Source: Sediminibacillus dalangtanensis (GTDB lineage Bacteria; Bacillota; Bacilli; Bacillales; Amphibacillaceae). From it: a DNA stretch of 64,000 nucleotides. The position numbers were made by a program, and so were the translations under genes. The notes beneath the pieces are model-generated. The model was not told the origin of the DNA and did no database searches. It saw only the letters and a list, made by a program, of their open reading frames with translations. This document shows, piece by piece, positions 8,592 through 18,824 of this stretch. Numbering within the stretch: the first letter of the stretch is position 1; the number at the start of each line of letters is the position of its first letter. The DNA lies in contig NZ_CP046956.1 in the NCBI RefSeq assembly GCF_017792025.1, positions 1,860,001 through 1,924,000 on the forward strand, read 5' to 3'.

Positions 8592-11204
8592 ATGTCGACA
8601 TATACACCGATGATACAGCAGTATTTGAAAATAAAAGCGCAGCACAAAGATTGTTTTCTGTTTTTCCGTTTGGGAGATTTCTATGAAATGTTTTTTGAAG
8701 ACGCTCTTGCTGCTTCCAGGGAGCTGGAAATCACGTTAACAAGCAGGGATGGTGGCGCCGATGAAAGAATTCCGATGTGCGGCGTTCCCTACCATTCCGC
8801 TGAGAACTACATAAAGAACCTCGTAGAAAAAGGTTACAAGGTTGCCATATGTGAGCAGGTAGAAGATCCCAAAACGGCTAAGGGTGTGGTGAAAAGGGAT
8901 GTCGTGCAGCTGATTACTCCCGGGACGGTTATGGAAGGAACCATGCTGGAAGAAAAAGAAAATAATTTTCTTGCCAGTGTCAGTGAATTTTCCGGCAATA
9001 CATATGTGATTACGTATAACGATTTGTCCACGGGAGAAACAAGTGTCGCGCGCGTTTCCTCAGGATGGGACGCTGTACTGAGTGAATTGTTCAACCAGCC
9101 TGTAAAAGAAATCGTCGTTTCTCCTGATCTCCCGGAAAACTATCAAACGGATTTACGTGAAAGATTGCAAGTAACGGTATCCTATCAACAAGAATACAGT
9201 ATCAAAGAAGGTTTTCATGATCTGACAGAACAGTTGACAGAGGATAAGCAGTTATTAGAGGGATTCGGGAGGATGCTGAATTACCTGCAGAATACGCAAA
9301 AACGATCACTTGACCATCTGCAGCCAGCAAGAATTATTCAATTACAGGAATATATGTCGTTGGATATGTTTTCAAAACGTAACTTGGAACTGACACAGAC
9401 TATACTGCGCAAAGGGAAGCAGGGTAGTCTGCTTTGGGTTCTTGATAAGACGGTCACAGCCATGGGAGCACGTATGCTTAAAAAATGGCTTGAACGGCCT
9501 TTGCTGAATAAACAAGTGATCAACCAACGTTTTGCTGTTGTCCAGGCATTTTTAGAGCAGTTCTTCGAGCGGGAATCAATCCGGGAGGCACTAAAAACCG
9601 TGTATGATTTAGAACGCCTGGCTGGAAGAGTTTCCTATGGAAATGTCAATGCCAGGGATTTGATCCAGGTAAAACAATCTCTTCAAAATATCCCTGCAAT
9701 CAAACAGCTTTTGTCCCAATTCGAAAATGAGAGTGTCCGTTCGCTGGCGGAGGGAATTGACGAGCTTCGCGGGCTGGCTGAATTGTTGGAGGAAAGCATA
9801 AAAGAAGACGCACCATTAACTATTAAAGAAGGCGGAATTATCAAGGATGGGTTCGATCCTACTTTAGATGAGTACCGCGACGCTTCCAAGAACGGTAAAA
9901 AGTGGATAACAGAATTGGAGCAGCGGGAAAAGCAGGCGACAAATATCAAATCGTTAAAAATTGGGTATAATCGTGTGTTTGGTTACTATATTGAAGTCAC
10001 CCGTGCTAATTTGCACTTGCTTCCTGAAGGAAAATATGAGCGGAAGCAGACGCTGACAAATGCGGAACGATTTATCACACCAGAATTGAAGGAAAAAGAG
10101 TCTCTTATTCTTGAGGCAGAGGAGAAAAGTGTTGATTTGGAATACCAGTTATTTGTAGAATTGCGGGAAAAAGTGAAACAATACATTCCTGCTCTGCAGG
10201 CTTTAGCTGAAAAGGTCAGCACACTCGATGTCCTGCAAAGCTTTGCAGCAGTTAGTGAAGAGAATAACTATGTAAGACCAACTTTTAATGGATCAAGAAA
10301 AATCTCCATAAAACAGGGGAGACATCCGGTGGTCGAACAAGTAATGAAAGGCGAATCCTTTGTGCCAAATGATGTGTATATGGATGAGTCTTCGGAAATA
10401 TTGCTGATCACCGGTCCGAATATGTCAGGGAAAAGTACGTATATGCGTCAACTTGCTCTTACGGCAATCATGGCGCAAATCGGCTGCTTTGTGCCATGTG
10501 AGGAAGCGTCTTTACCTGTTTTTGACCAGATTTTCACCAGGATCGGTGCGGCTGATGACCTTGTTTCGGGTCAGAGTACGTTTATGGTAGAAATGCTGGA
10601 AGCAAAACACGCCATTACCCAGGCATCTGAAAACAGTTTAATTTTAATGGATGAAATCGGCAGAGGGACAAGCACCTATGATGGAATGGCGTTGGCTCAG
10701 GCGATTATCGAGTATGTCCATGACCATGTGAAGGCAAAGACGTTGTTTTCAACCCATTACCATGAGTTGACCAGTTTGGAAAATACACTGGATGCCGTCC
10801 AAAATATTCATGTCCGTGCAGAAGAATACCAAGGAAATGTTGTATTCTTGCATCAAATTCAGCCTGGAGCGGCAGACGAGAGCTATGGGATTCATGTAGC
10901 AAAGCTGGCCGAATTGCCCGATCAATTAATTTCCAGAGCTTCGGATATTTTAAAGCAGTTTGAAACAGAGCAAAATCATTCCGGCACCCCTGAAAAAACC
11001 AAACCAGCCCGTCAGGTGGAAAAGGAACCTGAACAGCAGATGTCCTTTTTTGTACCGGAGGAAGAGCGCCCTTCCAATGTTCAGACACGTTCCAAGCGGG
11101 AACAAACACTAGCGAAAGAGTTAGTGGACCTGGATATCATGGAATTGACTCCATTGGAAGCGATGAATATCCTTTATCAACTACAGAAGAAAGCGAAAAA
11201 GTAA
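8592..11204 (+). CDS. mutS: DNA mismatch repair protein MutS
   Basis: This 870-residue ATPase recognises mismatches and small loops and recruits MutL. The mismatch-reading Phe-x-Glu motif is in GDFYEMF (Phe30, Glu32). The clamp and lever domains span the middle, the Walker A motif GPNMSGKST is near residue 608, and Walker B is [17 protein letters not shown] lysine/glutamate-rich linker near residue 800 leads to a short C-terminal segment ending [13 protein letters not shown]. The ATG follows a GGGGG site. mutL follows after 18 nt, forming the usual mutSL operon. Confidence 0.97.
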   Translation: MSTYTPMIQQYLKIKAQHKDCFLFFRLGDFYEMFFEDALAASRELEITLTSRDGGADERIPMCGVPYHSAENYIKNLVEKGYKVAICEQVEDPKTAKGVVKRDVVQLITPGTVMEGTMLEEKENNFLASVSEFSGNTYVITYNDLSTGETSVARVSSGWDAVLSELFNQPVKEIVVSPDLPENYQTDLRERLQVTVSYQQEYSIKEGFHDLTEQLTEDKQLLEGFGRMLNYLQNTQKRSLDHLQPARIIQLQEYMSLDMFSKRNLELTQTILRKGKQGSLLWVLDKTVTAMGARMLKKWLERPLLNKQVINQRFAVVQAFLEQFFERESIREALKTVYDLERLAGRVSYGNVNARDLIQVKQSLQNIPAIKQLLSQFENESVRSLAEGIDELRGLAELLEESIKEDAPLTIKEGGIIKDGFDPTLDEYRDASKNGKKWITELEQREKQATNIKSLKIGYNRVFGYYIEVTRANLHLLPEGKYERKQTLTNAERFITPELKEKESLILEAEEKSVDLEYQLFVELREKVKQYIPALQALAEKVSTLDVLQSFAAVSEENNYVRPTFNGSRKISIKQGRHPVVEQVMKGESFVPNDVYMDESSEILLITGPNMSGKSTYMRQLALTAIMAQIGCFVPCEEASLPVFDQIFTRIGAADDLVSGQSTFMVEMLEAKHAITQASENSLILMDEIGRGTSTYDGMALAQAIIEYVHDHVKAKTLFSTHYHELTSLENTLDAVQNIHVRAEEYQGNVVFLHQIQPGAADESYGIHVAKLAELPDQLISRASDILKQFETEQNHSGTPEKTKPARQVEKEPEQQMSFFVPEEERPSNVQTRSKREQTLAKELVDLDIMELTPLEAMNILYQLQKKAKK

Positions 11205-11222
11205 CTGGTGAGGAGGAATAGC

Positions 11223-13097
11223 ATGCGTATAAAGCAAATGCCGGACGCACTTGCGAACAAAATAGCGGCGGGTGAAGTTGTCGAACGTCCGGCTTCCGTT
11301 GTAAAGGAGCTGGTCGAAAACAGCATCGATGCGAACAGCAGCTTTATCAAAATCGAAGTGTCTGAAGCTGGACTAGAGAGAATAAAGATAACGGATAACG
11401 GGGACGGAATGAGTGAACCGGACTGTGAACGGTCTGTGCTCCGCCACGCTACCAGTAAAATAAGTGAGGAAAATGATCTTTTTCATGTTCGGACACTTGG
11501 TTTCCGAGGGGAAGCACTTGCCAGTATCGCGGCCGTTAGCAGGTTGACCGTTAAATCCTCGACCGGAGATGAAGCAGGTACCCTGCTGGAACTTGAAGGA
11601 GGAAAACTGGTCAGAAAATCAAAAAGTGATGCCAGGCAGGGTACAGAGATCGTTGTGGAAAATTTGTTTTTTAATACACCTGCCCGTCTAAAATACATGA
11701 AGACGATTCATACAGAACTGGGACACATTACCGATGTAATGAACCGGATGGCTTTATCTCATCCAACTATCCGCTTTGAAGTTTATCATAATGAAAAGCA
11801 GCTGTTTCGATCGCCCGGGAGGGGAGATTTACTGCAAATCATTGCTCAAGTATACGGAATGAATGTTGCAAAAAAAATGGTCCCGGTTGAGCACTCTACG
11901 CTTGATTTTTCCATTAAAGGTTATGTGGCCAAACCGGAAGTGACAAGGGCATCGAGAAATTATATATCCACTATCGTCAATGGCCGGTTTATCAGGAGTA
12001 TCGCCTTGAACAAGGCAATTGCCAAAGGGTACCATACGCTGTTGCCGATTGGAAGACACCCGTTAGTTGTGTTGAACATCCAAATGGATCCCATATTGGT
12101 CGATGTAAATGTGCATCCGGCTAAACTGGAGGTGCGTTTCAGCAAGGAGAAAGAATTGTTTGAAGCAATTGAATCTACCATAAGGGAAGCTTTCCGGAAA
12201 GAGACGCTCATCCCTGAGGCAAGTCAACCCAAGCCTAATCGCCAGCCAAGTGTACAAAACAGTTTTGAATTCCATGAACCTGCTCCCTATCCGACGGCAA
12301 AGGAAAACACCCAAATGTATGATGGGCAGGAACATGTCGGGATGATTGACGATCGGCTGGCTAAAACAGCGGAAGAAGCATCGGAACTATCAATGGATGA
12401 GCGACTGAAGGAAACCTTCCCGGAGGTGGAACAGTATCCTCATCAAGAGGATAGTCGGGATTGGACTGCAGAACCAGTACAGGCCATTGAAGAAGAGCAG
12501 GAAACGAAAACCGACCGAATACCAGCTATGTACCCTATCGGACAGCATCATGGCACCTATATTCTTGCACAAAATGAAAATGGTTTGTATATTATCGACC
12601 AGCATGCCGCCCAGGAACGCATAAAATATGAATTTTTTAAAGAGAAAATCGGAGAAGTGCCAAATGAAGTACAGGAGCTCTTAATGCCTTTAACTTTTGA
12701 CTTTTCAAAACAGGAAGCCTTGCTGATCGAACAATACCAGGAAGAATTTAGGAGGATCGGTTTGTTCTTTGAACCATTTGGTGAACAAAGTTACGCAATA
12801 CGATCGCATCCTCAATGGTTCCCTAAAGGTTTTGAAGAGGAAGTTATCCAGGAAATTGTTGAGCAAGTAATCGCTGATGAAAAAGTGAATATTAAAAAAA
12901 TCAGGGAAGAAGCGGCCATTTTAATGTCCTGTAAACGATCCATTAAAGCAAACCATTACTTGAATCATGATGATATGTTCCGGTTGCTAGAAGACTTGAG
13001 AAAATCGACCGATCCGTTCACTTGCCCGCACGGACGTCCTATTATTGCCCATTTTTCTCCTTATGATATGGAAAAAATGTTCAAGCGTGTGATGTGA
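11223..13097 (+). CDS. mutL: DNA mismatch repair protein MutL
   Basis: A 624-residue GHKL ATPase with C-terminal nicking-endonuclease domain; it couples MutS recognition to strand removal. N-terminal motifs are intact ([46 protein letters not shown]). The C-terminal endonuclease motif [12 protein letters not shown] and the later SCKRSIKA and CPHGRP are present, so this organism uses the endonuclease-type, MutH-independent pathway. The frame opens at GTG 11208, but ATG 11223 follows GTGAGGAGG with proper spacing. Residues of about 340 to 430 form a variable, low-complexity linker. Confidence 0.96.
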   Translation: MRIKQMPDALANKIAAGEVVERPASVVKELVENSIDANSSFIKIEVSEAGLERIKITDNGDGMSEPDCERSVLRHATSKISEENDLFHVRTLGFRGEALASIAAVSRLTVKSSTGDEAGTLLELEGGKLVRKSKSDARQGTEIVVENLFFNTPARLKYMKTIHTELGHITDVMNRMALSHPTIRFEVYHNEKQLFRSPGRGDLLQIIAQVYGMNVAKKMVPVEHSTLDFSIKGYVAKPEVTRASRNYISTIVNGRFIRSIALNKAIAKGYHTLLPIGRHPLVVLNIQMDPILVDVNVHPAKLEVRFSKEKELFEAIESTIREAFRKETLIPEASQPKPNRQPSVQNSFEFHEPAPYPTAKENTQMYDGQEHVGMIDDRLAKTAEEASELSMDERLKETFPEVEQYPHQEDSRDWTAEPVQAIEEEQETKTDRIPAMYPIGQHHGTYILAQNENGLYIIDQHAAQERIKYEFFKEKIGEVPNEVQELLMPLTFDFSKQEALLIEQYQEEFRRIGLFFEPFGEQSYAIRSHPQWFPKGFEEEVIQEIVEQVIADEKVNIKKIREEAAILMSCKRSIKANHYLNHDDMFRLLEDLRKSTDPFTCPHGRPIIAHFSPYDMEKMFKRVM

Positions 13098-13120
13098 TTG
13101 TTATAAACAGAATGATTGCC

Positions 13121-13155
13121 AGCTTGTAGAAAATACAGTTTTCTGCAAGCTTTTA
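13121..13155 (+). terminator. Terminator of mutSL
   Basis: A 13-bp stem AGCTTGTAGAAAA/TTTTCTGCAAGCT (one mismatched or G-T position) with a 5-nt loop, followed by TTTAATT. Repeat A3 starts within 5-10 nt. Confidence 0.85.
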
Positions 13156-13159
13156 ATTG

Positions 13160-13392
13160 TATAGGAAATGATAAATTTGACTGTCTGTGGATCATTATTG
13201 GCTGAAACAGCCACGTCCAGCTCCAGCGCCTCCTCCCTCGAGGTCTTAAGCCCACCCTCTGTGTGGCAAAAAGCGCCACGCCGAGGCTGTTCTTAAGCTT
13301 GTCGGAGGCCCAAACGATGTGGGTCATGCAGGCGTTGCTACAGGACGTGGCGGCTCTAGTCTGTACTCCTTTAAACAGGCGCTTGCGCTTTT
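13160..13392 (+). repeat. Family A repeat, copy 3
   Basis: A full-length copy in the same orientation as copies 1 and 2, starting TATAGGAAATGATAAATTTG and ending GGCGCTTGCGCTTTT. CCACGTCC near the start can pair with GGACGTGG near the end. It again sits directly after a terminator. Confidence 0.9.
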
Positions 13393-13574
13393 GTCCTTTG
13401 GACTGTTTGAACATAGAGAGAAAATACGACATAGTGTTTTTTTAGCGAGACATTCTCTCCTCTGTTGTTTGGGCGGTAGGGATCTAAAATATAGTTTGCA
13501 GTTTAACCGCTTATTCGAGAAGCAACAAACTGCGAAATGAAGTTTTCTGCCGTTTCTTTCTTAACGCTTTTCAT

Positions 13575-13600
13575 GTTTGTTATTAGTGTTGGCGGGGTAT
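13575..13600 (+). promoter_or_regulatory. Sigma-B-like promoter of dps
   Basis: GTTTGT, 14 nt, GGGTAT closely matches the general-stress sigma-B consensus (GTTTAA-N12-15-GGGTAT) with a perfect -10. It lies 80 nt before dps, which is a sigma-B gene in B. subtilis. Confidence 0.68.
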
Positions 13601-13679
13601 TTAGATAACAACAGTTAACGATTATGTATAATTCGCGTACATAATAAAAAAATAACCCTATAGAAAGGTGTGATGGAAA

Positions 13680-14171
13680 ATGGCGGAAAACTTAAATGTG
13701 CATGTGAATGAAAATATGCCGGAAAATCAACGATTGATCAATTTTTTAAATCAAGAGCTGTCAAATTTTGCGGTGCTATATGTTAAACTTCATCGATACC
13801 ACTGGTTTGTCACTGGCAGACACTTTTTTAAATTACACGAGGTGTTCGAGGAACTTTATAACGAGGCAGCAGAAGACTTGGATAACATAGCGGAACGGGT
13901 ACTTGCTATCGGCGGTAGGCCCTTGGCCACTATGCATAAATACATCAAAGAGGCGACCATCCATGAAGCACAGGCAGACGATACAGAAGATGAAATTGTC
14001 ACCCAGCTTTCTCGCGATTATCAGACGATCATCGATGAAATCAAAGAGAAAGGCGGTAAGTTGGCGGAAGAAGTGAATGACCAGCCATCGCTTGATCTGT
14101 TAAACGAACTACAGGGTCGTTTGGAAAAACATGTGTGGATGTTGACTGCTTTTGAAGGCCATCTAAAATAA
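13680..14171 (+). CDS. dps: Dps family DNA-protecting ferritin-like protein
   Basis: This 163-residue protein is a Dps/miniferritin: a four-helix subunit that assembles into dodecamers, oxidises and stores iron, and shields DNA in stressed or stationary cells. Family features are NQELSNFAVLYVKLHRYHWFV, the ferroxidase region FKLHEVFEELYNEAAEDLDNIAERV with His and Asp/Glu ligands, and the helix ending HVWMLTAFEGHLK. Start ATG has a modest AAAGGTG site. A sigma-B-like promoter precedes it and a hairpin terminator follows, consistent with a stress-induced single gene. Confidence 0.94.
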   Translation: MAENLNVHVNENMPENQRLINFLNQELSNFAVLYVKLHRYHWFVTGRHFFKLHEVFEELYNEAAEDLDNIAERVLAIGGRPLATMHKYIKEATIHEAQADDTEDEIVTQLSRDYQTIIDEIKEKGGKLAEEVNDQPSLDLLNELQGRLEKHVWMLTAFEGHLK

Positions 14172-14206
14172 TAAGTTCACATAAGAATAGTGTTAACCAT
14201 GCATTC

Positions 14207-14247
14207 AACTTGTAGAGAAACCTTGTGTTTTTCTGCAAGTTTTTTTA
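14207..14247 (+). terminator. Terminator after dps
   Basis: A 13-bp stem ACTTGTAGAGAAA/TTTTTCTGCAAGT with two G-T pairs and a 7-nt loop, followed by a T7 run. Confidence 0.85.
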
Positions 14248-14430
14248 ATCCACGATTGCTTCTTTTCCAAGTTCTCCTTAGCATAAGCTTTTATTAAAAA
14301 GCCTCCACGATGGACAACTGCTTTCAAAGAGATTTAGTTATGAAACATATAAAATACGACATAACGCTCACGCAGTAACAGCTTCCTCCCATCCTATACA
14401 GTGCTAATCCGGCGCTGTGGAAAAAACACT

Positions 14431-14583
14431 CGCTTTCCGTGGGACTGCGATTACTCGTCCCATCGTAAACACTCGTGCTGCGGGAAGAGAGGTACCCGCA
14501 GAGCGCTTGTTCTAGTAAGTTCACCAGGCGCCCGCGCAAAAAGCACAAGGTATTTACGCAGCGTTGGTCTACACTGCTTCTAT
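14431..14583 (+). repeat. Family B repeat, copy 1 (type Bb)
   Basis: A GC-rich, non-coding segment running from CGCTTTCCGTGGGACTGCG to CTACACTGCTTCTAT. It matches 38045-38203 (GGGACTGCG-TTACTCGTCCCA, CTGCGGGA, CCGCAGAGCG, GGTATTT-CG-AGCG-TGG-CTACAC). Inverted pairs GGGAC/GTCCC and CTGCGGG/CCCGCAG give it hairpin potential. It occupies the 540-bp gap between dps and the reverse-strand gene at 14714. The short open frame across it has no coding character. Confidence 0.75.
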
Positions 14584-14675
14584 GGAGGGATAGAAGGACT
14601 CAATGAGAAAGTTAGTTCGCAGTGTATAACAGCTTTTCTTTACCAAGCAACCCGTGTACGAGCGTATAACAACCG

Positions 14676-14712
14676 AAAAAGGAGGCGCTGAATGAAACAG
14701 CGCCTCCTTTTT
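14676..14712. terminator. Bidirectional terminator
   Basis: A perfect 15-bp stem AAAAAGGAGGCGCTG/CAGCGCCTCCTTTTT with a 7-nt loop has T-runs in both directions. It ends the reverse-strand gene at 14714 and insulates the repeat region. Confidence 0.9.
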
Positions 14713-14713
14713 A

Positions 14714-14962
14714 TTACCTTCTTACTGCACGGATGATGAGACTTAGTATTAGCACGAAAATAATCGCACCGATTAATGCGGGGATAAGATAAATGCCACC
14801 TAGTTCAGGACCCCATTCCCCGAACAATTCTCCTCCAATCCATGCACCGATAATACCTGCGATAATGTTACCGAAAATACCTGCCGGTAAATCCTTTCCG
14901 ACTACTAAACCAGCAAGCCAACCGATTAGTCCGCCGACTATTAAATAGATAATAAAACCCAT
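14714..14962 (-). CDS. GlsB/YeaQ/YmgE family stress membrane protein
   Basis: An 82-residue, very hydrophobic, glycine-rich protein with three membrane segments: residues of about 3-22 (IYLIVGGLIGWLAGLVVG), 28-45 (GIFGNIIAGIIGAWIGG) and 55-78. This is the transglycosylase-associated (Tag) family, small stress proteins of unknown biochemical role; B. subtilis YwzA belongs here. An AAAAGGAGG site lies 8 nt before the ATG. A sigma-B-like promoter lies about 80 nt upstream on the same strand, consistent with general stress control. Confidence 0.88.
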   Translation of the reverse strand: MGFIIYLIVGGLIGWLAGLVVGKDLPAGIFGNIIAGIIGAWIGGELFGEWGPELGGIYLIPALIGAIIFVLILSLIIRAVRR

Positions 14963-15045
14963 ATTGTGTTGCCTCCTTTTAGTATTTCGCTATTTTTGCT
15001 GTTAAGTTGAAAACTACAGTATAGGATACTGCGTTTATAAAACAT

Positions 15046-15071
15046 GTACCCTGACAAAGTAAAAACCAAAC
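15046..15071 (-). promoter_or_regulatory. Sigma-B-like promoter of the GlsB-type gene
   Basis: Read on the reverse strand: GTTTGG, 14 nt, GGGTAC. The 14-nt spacing equals that at dps and at the OpuF operon. It lies 84 nt before the start codon at 14962. Confidence 0.58.
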
Positions 15072-15188
15072 GCTTGCTTAGATTGATTGTCAGACGAGAA
15101 GATTGCGAAAAATCAAAGTTGATGTATAATGGTTTATCAAAAGGATAGTATAACCAAAACGTTAATTTATAATCTTAGGAGTATTAGC

Positions 15189-16124
15189 ATGAAACCAGTT
15201 GTAGTTGCGGTTGTTGGTCCGACAGCTGTCGGAAAGACCAGTTTGAGCGTAGAAATAGGCAGGAACTTTTCCGGAGAAGTAATCAGCGGCGACTCGATGC
15301 AAATTTATCGAGGAATGGATATAGGGACGGCAAAAATAACAAAAGAAGAAACAAAAGGCGTGCCACATCACATGATTGATATAAAGCAGCCCGGCGAGAC
15401 GTTCTCTGTTGCAGAATTCCAACAAAAAGTAGCGGATTATGTGAGGGAGATCACGGAAAGAAATCATTTACCAATTATCGCCGGAGGAACTGGCTTATAC
15501 ATACAAGCTGCTTTAAACGGTTATATTTTCGCTGACGAGAAGAGAGATGATACCTTTCATGCAAAACTTGAAAAGGATATCAATCAGTATGGAATCGATT
15601 CATTCTATGCCAAGCTGCAACGAGTAGATCCGGAACAAGCTGAAAAGATCCATCCCAATAATAAGCGCAGAGTCATCCGTGCCTTGGAAGTATATGAAAA
15701 GACAGGCAAAACGATGAGTGAATATCAAGCGGGGCAAAAGGGAGACTCTCCTTATCGTCCTATTATCATTGGTTTGGAAATGGAAAGGGATTTACTTTAT
15801 CAACGGATCAACGAGCGGGTTGACGTAATGATTGAAACAGGGCTTGTGGAAGAAGTAAAGAATCTATATAATCGAGGTTTTGCAAACAGTCAGTCCATGA
15901 AAGCAATTGGATATAAAGAAATAATTCCTTATCTTAAAGGGGAAATGACCCTGGATGAAGCTGTCGATTTGTTAAAGCGAAATTCTCGAAGGTTTGCCAA
16001 GCGACAGTTGACATGGTTTAAGAATAAGATGGATATTCATTGGTACACGATAAAAACTGGACAAAAGGAGGAACAATTTGAAATAATTTTATCGGAATTA
16101 GCAGGAATGCTAAAGAAAAAATAG
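15189..16124 (+). CDS. miaA: tRNA dimethylallyltransferase MiaA
   Basis: A 311-residue enzyme that transfers a dimethylallyl group to A37 of tRNAs reading UNN codons, producing the substrate of MiaB (5092). Motifs: P-loop [28 protein letters not shown], the DMAPP-binding region [11 protein letters not shown], and [15 protein letters not shown] near the C-terminus. The frame is open from 15129, but ATG 15189 with TTAGGAG upstream begins with the conserved [12 protein letters not shown]. hfq follows after 37 nt, the conserved miaA-hfq pair. Confidence 0.96.
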   Translation: MKPVVVAVVGPTAVGKTSLSVEIGRNFSGEVISGDSMQIYRGMDIGTAKITKEETKGVPHHMIDIKQPGETFSVAEFQQKVADYVREITERNHLPIIAGGTGLYIQAALNGYIFADEKRDDTFHAKLEKDINQYGIDSFYAKLQRVDPEQAEKIHPNNKRRVIRALEVYEKTGKTMSEYQAGQKGDSPYRPIIIGLEMERDLLYQRINERVDVMIETGLVEEVKNLYNRGFANSQSMKAIGYKEIIPYLKGEMTLDEAVDLLKRNSRRFAKRQLTWFKNKMDIHWYTIKTGQKEEQFEIILSELAGMLKKK

Positions 16125-16161
16125 AAATTACATAGTACAGATAAAAAGAGGAGGAAAAACT

Positions 16162-16386
16162 ATGTCTCAATCGGTAAATATTCAAGACCAATATTTAAAC
16201 CAACTCCGGAAAGAACGGATTCAAGTCACCGTTTTTTTATTAAATGGTTTTCAGTTGAGAGGGACCGTGAAAGCTTTTGATAACTTTACCGTTCTATTTG
16301 ATACGGACGGTAAGCAGCAATTAATTTTCAAACATGCTATTTCGACGTTTGCGCCAGTTAAGAACGTTGCTTTGGAAAAGGAATAA
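16162..16386 (+). CDS. hfq: RNA chaperone Hfq
   Basis: A 74-residue Sm-like protein forming hexameric rings that bind A/U-rich RNA. The Sm1 motif [20 protein letters not shown] and Sm2 [10 protein letters not shown] (the counterpart of the YKHAIST type) are intact. An AGAGGAGG site precedes the ATG. The gene follows miaA, probably in one transcript ending at the terminator at 16428. In Bacillus the B. subtilis Hfq has little effect on sRNA action, so a role here is not assumed. Confidence 0.97.
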   Translation: MSQSVNIQDQYLNQLRKERIQVTVFLLNGFQLRGTVKAFDNFTVLFDTDGKQQLIFKHAISTFAPVKNVALEKE

Positions 16387-16427
16387 TACCAAAGAGGTTC
16401 CGTATCGGCTGTAAGGATATAGGTAAC

Positions 16428-16457
16428 AAAAAAGGCGTTCATCGAGCGCCTTTTTTT
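16428..16457 (+). terminator. Terminator after hfq
   Basis: A stem AAAAAAGGCG/CGCCTTTTTT with a 9-nt loop runs straight into a T7 run. Confidence 0.88.
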
Positions 16458-16518
16458 AATTTTAATCGCGTCCGGTTCCAGGACGATGTTGTTTGCCGCC
16501 GGACTATGGGCGAATGTC

Positions 16519-16546
16519 ACACTCGCTGCCCTTTCCACGTATAATA
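16519..16546 (+). promoter_or_regulatory. Candidate mother-cell promoter of spoVK
   Basis: AC, 17 nt, CGTATAATA resembles AC-N16/17-CATAnnnTA with one mismatch, ending 21 nt before the spoVK start. A sporulation sigma factor is expected for spoVK, but TATAAT within the motif could equally serve sigma-A. Confidence 0.3.
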
Positions 16547-16567
16547 TCGTGAATAAGGGGTGGTAAT

Positions 16568-17482
16568 GTGGAATCTCAAGTATCTTTAAAACGAAATGGC
16601 CAAATAAATATTATTTTAAACGAAAGAGAAAAACTCTCTACCTCCAGAGAAACAAGGGAAGAAAATAGCTATGACCCATTTGTTGACATCGACCATCAAT
16701 TTTCATCCTTTATTGGTTTAGCCAACCTGAAGGATACCATGAAAGAAATTTACGCATCGATCACCATTAACCAAAAAAGGGAAAAAGCTGGGTTAAAAGC
16801 GGAAAAACAGGTACTGCACATGCTTTTCAAGGGGAACCCGGGAACCGGAAAGACCACCGTGGCAAGGCAGCTTGCCAGAACGTTGTTTGAAATGAATATT
16901 TTGTCTAGAGGACATTTTATCGAAGCGGAGAGAGCTGATCTAGTAGGAGAATATATTGGCCATACCGCACAGAAAACAAGAGATTTAATCGAGAAGGCAA
17001 AAGGCGGCATTTTGTTTATTGATGAAGCCTATTCACTGGGGCGCGGCGGTGATAAAGATTTCGGAAAAGAAGCGATTGATACACTGGTGAAGCATATGGA
17101 AGACAGCCACAATGAATTTATTTTGATTTTGGCTGGTTATCCAAACGAAATGGAATACTTTCTGTCGTTAAATCCAGGGTTGGTTTCTCGATTTCCAATC
17201 GTCCTTGAGTTTGAAGATTACTCTGTAGGGCAATTACTCGAAATAGCCAAACAGATGGCCGCTGAAAGGGAATACCACTTTACGAAGGAAGCGGAGTGGA
17301 AACTGCAAGATTATTTAATCAAGCAAAAACAGAACAAAAGCCATGATTTCTCAAATGCCCGCTTTGTACGTAATTTATTGGAGAAATCCATTCGAAAGCA
17401 TGCTGTCCGATTGATGAGAAAGCAAAACCTAACGACCAAAGATCTGACCACCATCACCAAAAGTGATCTTCATTTGGATTAG
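16568..17482 (+). CDS. spoVK: Stage V sporulation protein K (AAA+ ATPase)
   Basis: A 304-residue CbbX-like AAA+ ATPase required for late spore maturation. One AAA module fills most of the chain: GLANLKDTMKEI, Walker A FKGNPGTGKTTVARQLA, the pore-loop region LVGEYIGHTAQKT, Walker B GGILFIDEAYSL and sensor ILAGYPNEM, followed by the arginine-finger-type PGLVSRFP. The start is GTG after AAGGGGTGG; B. subtilis SpoVK is slightly longer (322). hflX follows, the same order as in B. subtilis. A two-module relative lies at 40691. Confidence 0.94.
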   Translation: MESQVSLKRNGQINIILNEREKLSTSRETREENSYDPFVDIDHQFSSFIGLANLKDTMKEIYASITINQKREKAGLKAEKQVLHMLFKGNPGTGKTTVARQLARTLFEMNILSRGHFIEAERADLVGEYIGHTAQKTRDLIEKAKGGILFIDEAYSLGRGGDKDFGKEAIDTLVKHMEDSHNEFILILAGYPNEMEYFLSLNPGLVSRFPIVLEFEDYSVGQLLEIAKQMAAEREYHFTKEAEWKLQDYLIKQKQNKSHDFSNARFVRNLLEKSIRKHAVRLMRKQNLTTKDLTTITKSDLHLD

Positions 17483-17487
17483 ATGGC

Positions 17488-17525
17488 AACTAGAACCTTG
17501 CTGCGCGAGGTTCTAGTTTTTATTT
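17488..17525 (+). terminator. Terminator after spoVK
   Basis: An 11-bp stem AACTAGAACCT/AGGTTCTAGTT with a 9-nt loop is followed by TTTATTT. Confidence 0.9.
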
Positions 17526-17576
17526 CGTTATATATCTGATATGATGAAAGCAGAATCAGAGAAAGAGGTTGAACAG

Positions 17577-18824
17577 ATGCAGGAAAAAGTGCTAATCATA
17601 GCTGTCCGACAACCAAGACAAGAAGAGGAACGCTTTCAATCTTCACTGAGTGAATTACAGTCTCTTACGGAAACAGCGCAGGGAAATGTCCTGAAAATTA
17701 TTACACAAAATCGGGAAAGGATACATCCTGCTCTTTACATGGGCGAAGGGAAGGTGCAGGAACTTACTGAAATTGTGGAGGAATGGGAAATAGATTTAGT
17801 CATATCCAATGACGAGCTTTCACCAAGCCAGGCCAAAAATCTAGGTGAACGGCTCGGTGTACGAATTATAGATAGAAGTCAATTGATTCTCGATATCTTT
17901 GCAAAACGGGCTAATACAAAAGAAGGAAAACTGCAAGTGGAATTGGCGCAGTTGGAATATATGCTTCCTCGTCTTTATGGGCAAGGAAAGTCGCTATCCC
18001 GGCTTGCAGGAGGTATCGGTACCCGTGGTCCCGGTGAAACCAAATTAGAGTCTGACCGTAGGCACATTAGACGAAGAATAGACGAAATCAAGGCAAGATT
18101 GCAAGCAGTTGTGAACCAACGCGCACAGTATAGAAGCAGAAGAAAAGAAAACAAAGCATTTCAAATAGCGATTGTCGGTTATACGAATGCCGGAAAATCC
18201 ACTTTTTTTAATCGGATAACCAAAAGTGAATCACTGGAAGAAAATCAACTGTTTGCAACTCTTGATCCGATGACGCGTCAAATTCAGCTTCCTTCCGGGT
18301 TTGCTGCCTTAATCACGGACACGGTAGGTTTCATCCAAGATTTACCGACGACATTGATTGCAGCTTTTCGCTCTACGCTGGAAGAAGTAACAGAGGCCGA
18401 TTTTATCCTCCACATGGTGGATGCTTCCCACCCGGATTTGGAGAATCATTCGAAAACAGTAAACAAACTGTTAGAGGATTTGGGAGCGGAAAAGCTGCCT
18501 ATGCTAACTGTCTATAATAAAAAAGACATCCTGCAGGAGGATTTTATTCCTTCCGTACATCCATCGATGACGATAAGCGCCCACGATCCAATCGATTTAA
18601 AGCGGGTATTGCATGAAGTTGAACAAATACTTATCGAGCAGTGGGAAGCATACCAGACCTTTCTCCCGCCTGATGAAGGTAAGTTACTTCAAACATTGAG
18701 GAGAAAGACGATTATGACGGACCGTTATTTTGATGAAGAAAGAGATGGATATCGGGTCAGTGGTTATATTAGCCCTGACCATCCATTAAAATATAGGGTG
18801 AAGGAGCAGCACGAGAAAGAATGA
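17577..18824 (+). CDS. hflX: GTPase HflX
   Basis: A 415-residue ribosome-associated GTPase that splits stalled or heat-damaged 70S ribosomes. The N-terminal HflX domain (residues 1 to about 180) ends with the glycine-rich GGIGTRGPGETKLE and a helical arm. The G domain follows: G1 GYTNAGKST near residue 200, G3 DTVGFIQDLP, G4 NKKD. The frame is open from 17541, but ATG 17577 has AGAGG at 8 nt and matches the usual N-terminus. It overlaps ynbB by 4 nt (ATGA). Confidence 0.93.
   Translation: MQEKVLIIAVRQPRQEEERFQSSLSELQSLTETAQGNVLKIITQNRERIHPALYMGEGKVQELTEIVEEWEIDLVISNDELSPSQAKNLGERLGVRIIDRSQLILDIFAKRANTKEGKLQVELAQLEYMLPRLYGQGKSLSRLAGGIGTRGPGETKLESDRRHIRRRIDEIKARLQAVVNQRAQYRSRRKENKAFQIAIVGYTNAGKSTFFNRITKSESLEENQLFATLDPMTRQIQLPSGFAALITDTVGFIQDLPTTLIAAFRSTLEEVTEADFILHMVDASHPDLENHSKTVNKLLEDLGAEKLPMLTVYNKKDILQEDFIPSVHPSMTISAHDPIDLKRVLHEVEQILIEQWEAYQTFLPPDEGKLLQTLRRKTIMTDRYFDEERDGYRVSGYISPDHPLKYRVKEQHEKE

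Noticed and set aside
14401..14691. 96-residue open frame across repeat B1
   Set aside because: It lies wholly in the repeat, is rich in Arg/Cys/Ser as expected from GC-rich non-coding DNA, and ends in the bidirectional terminator.
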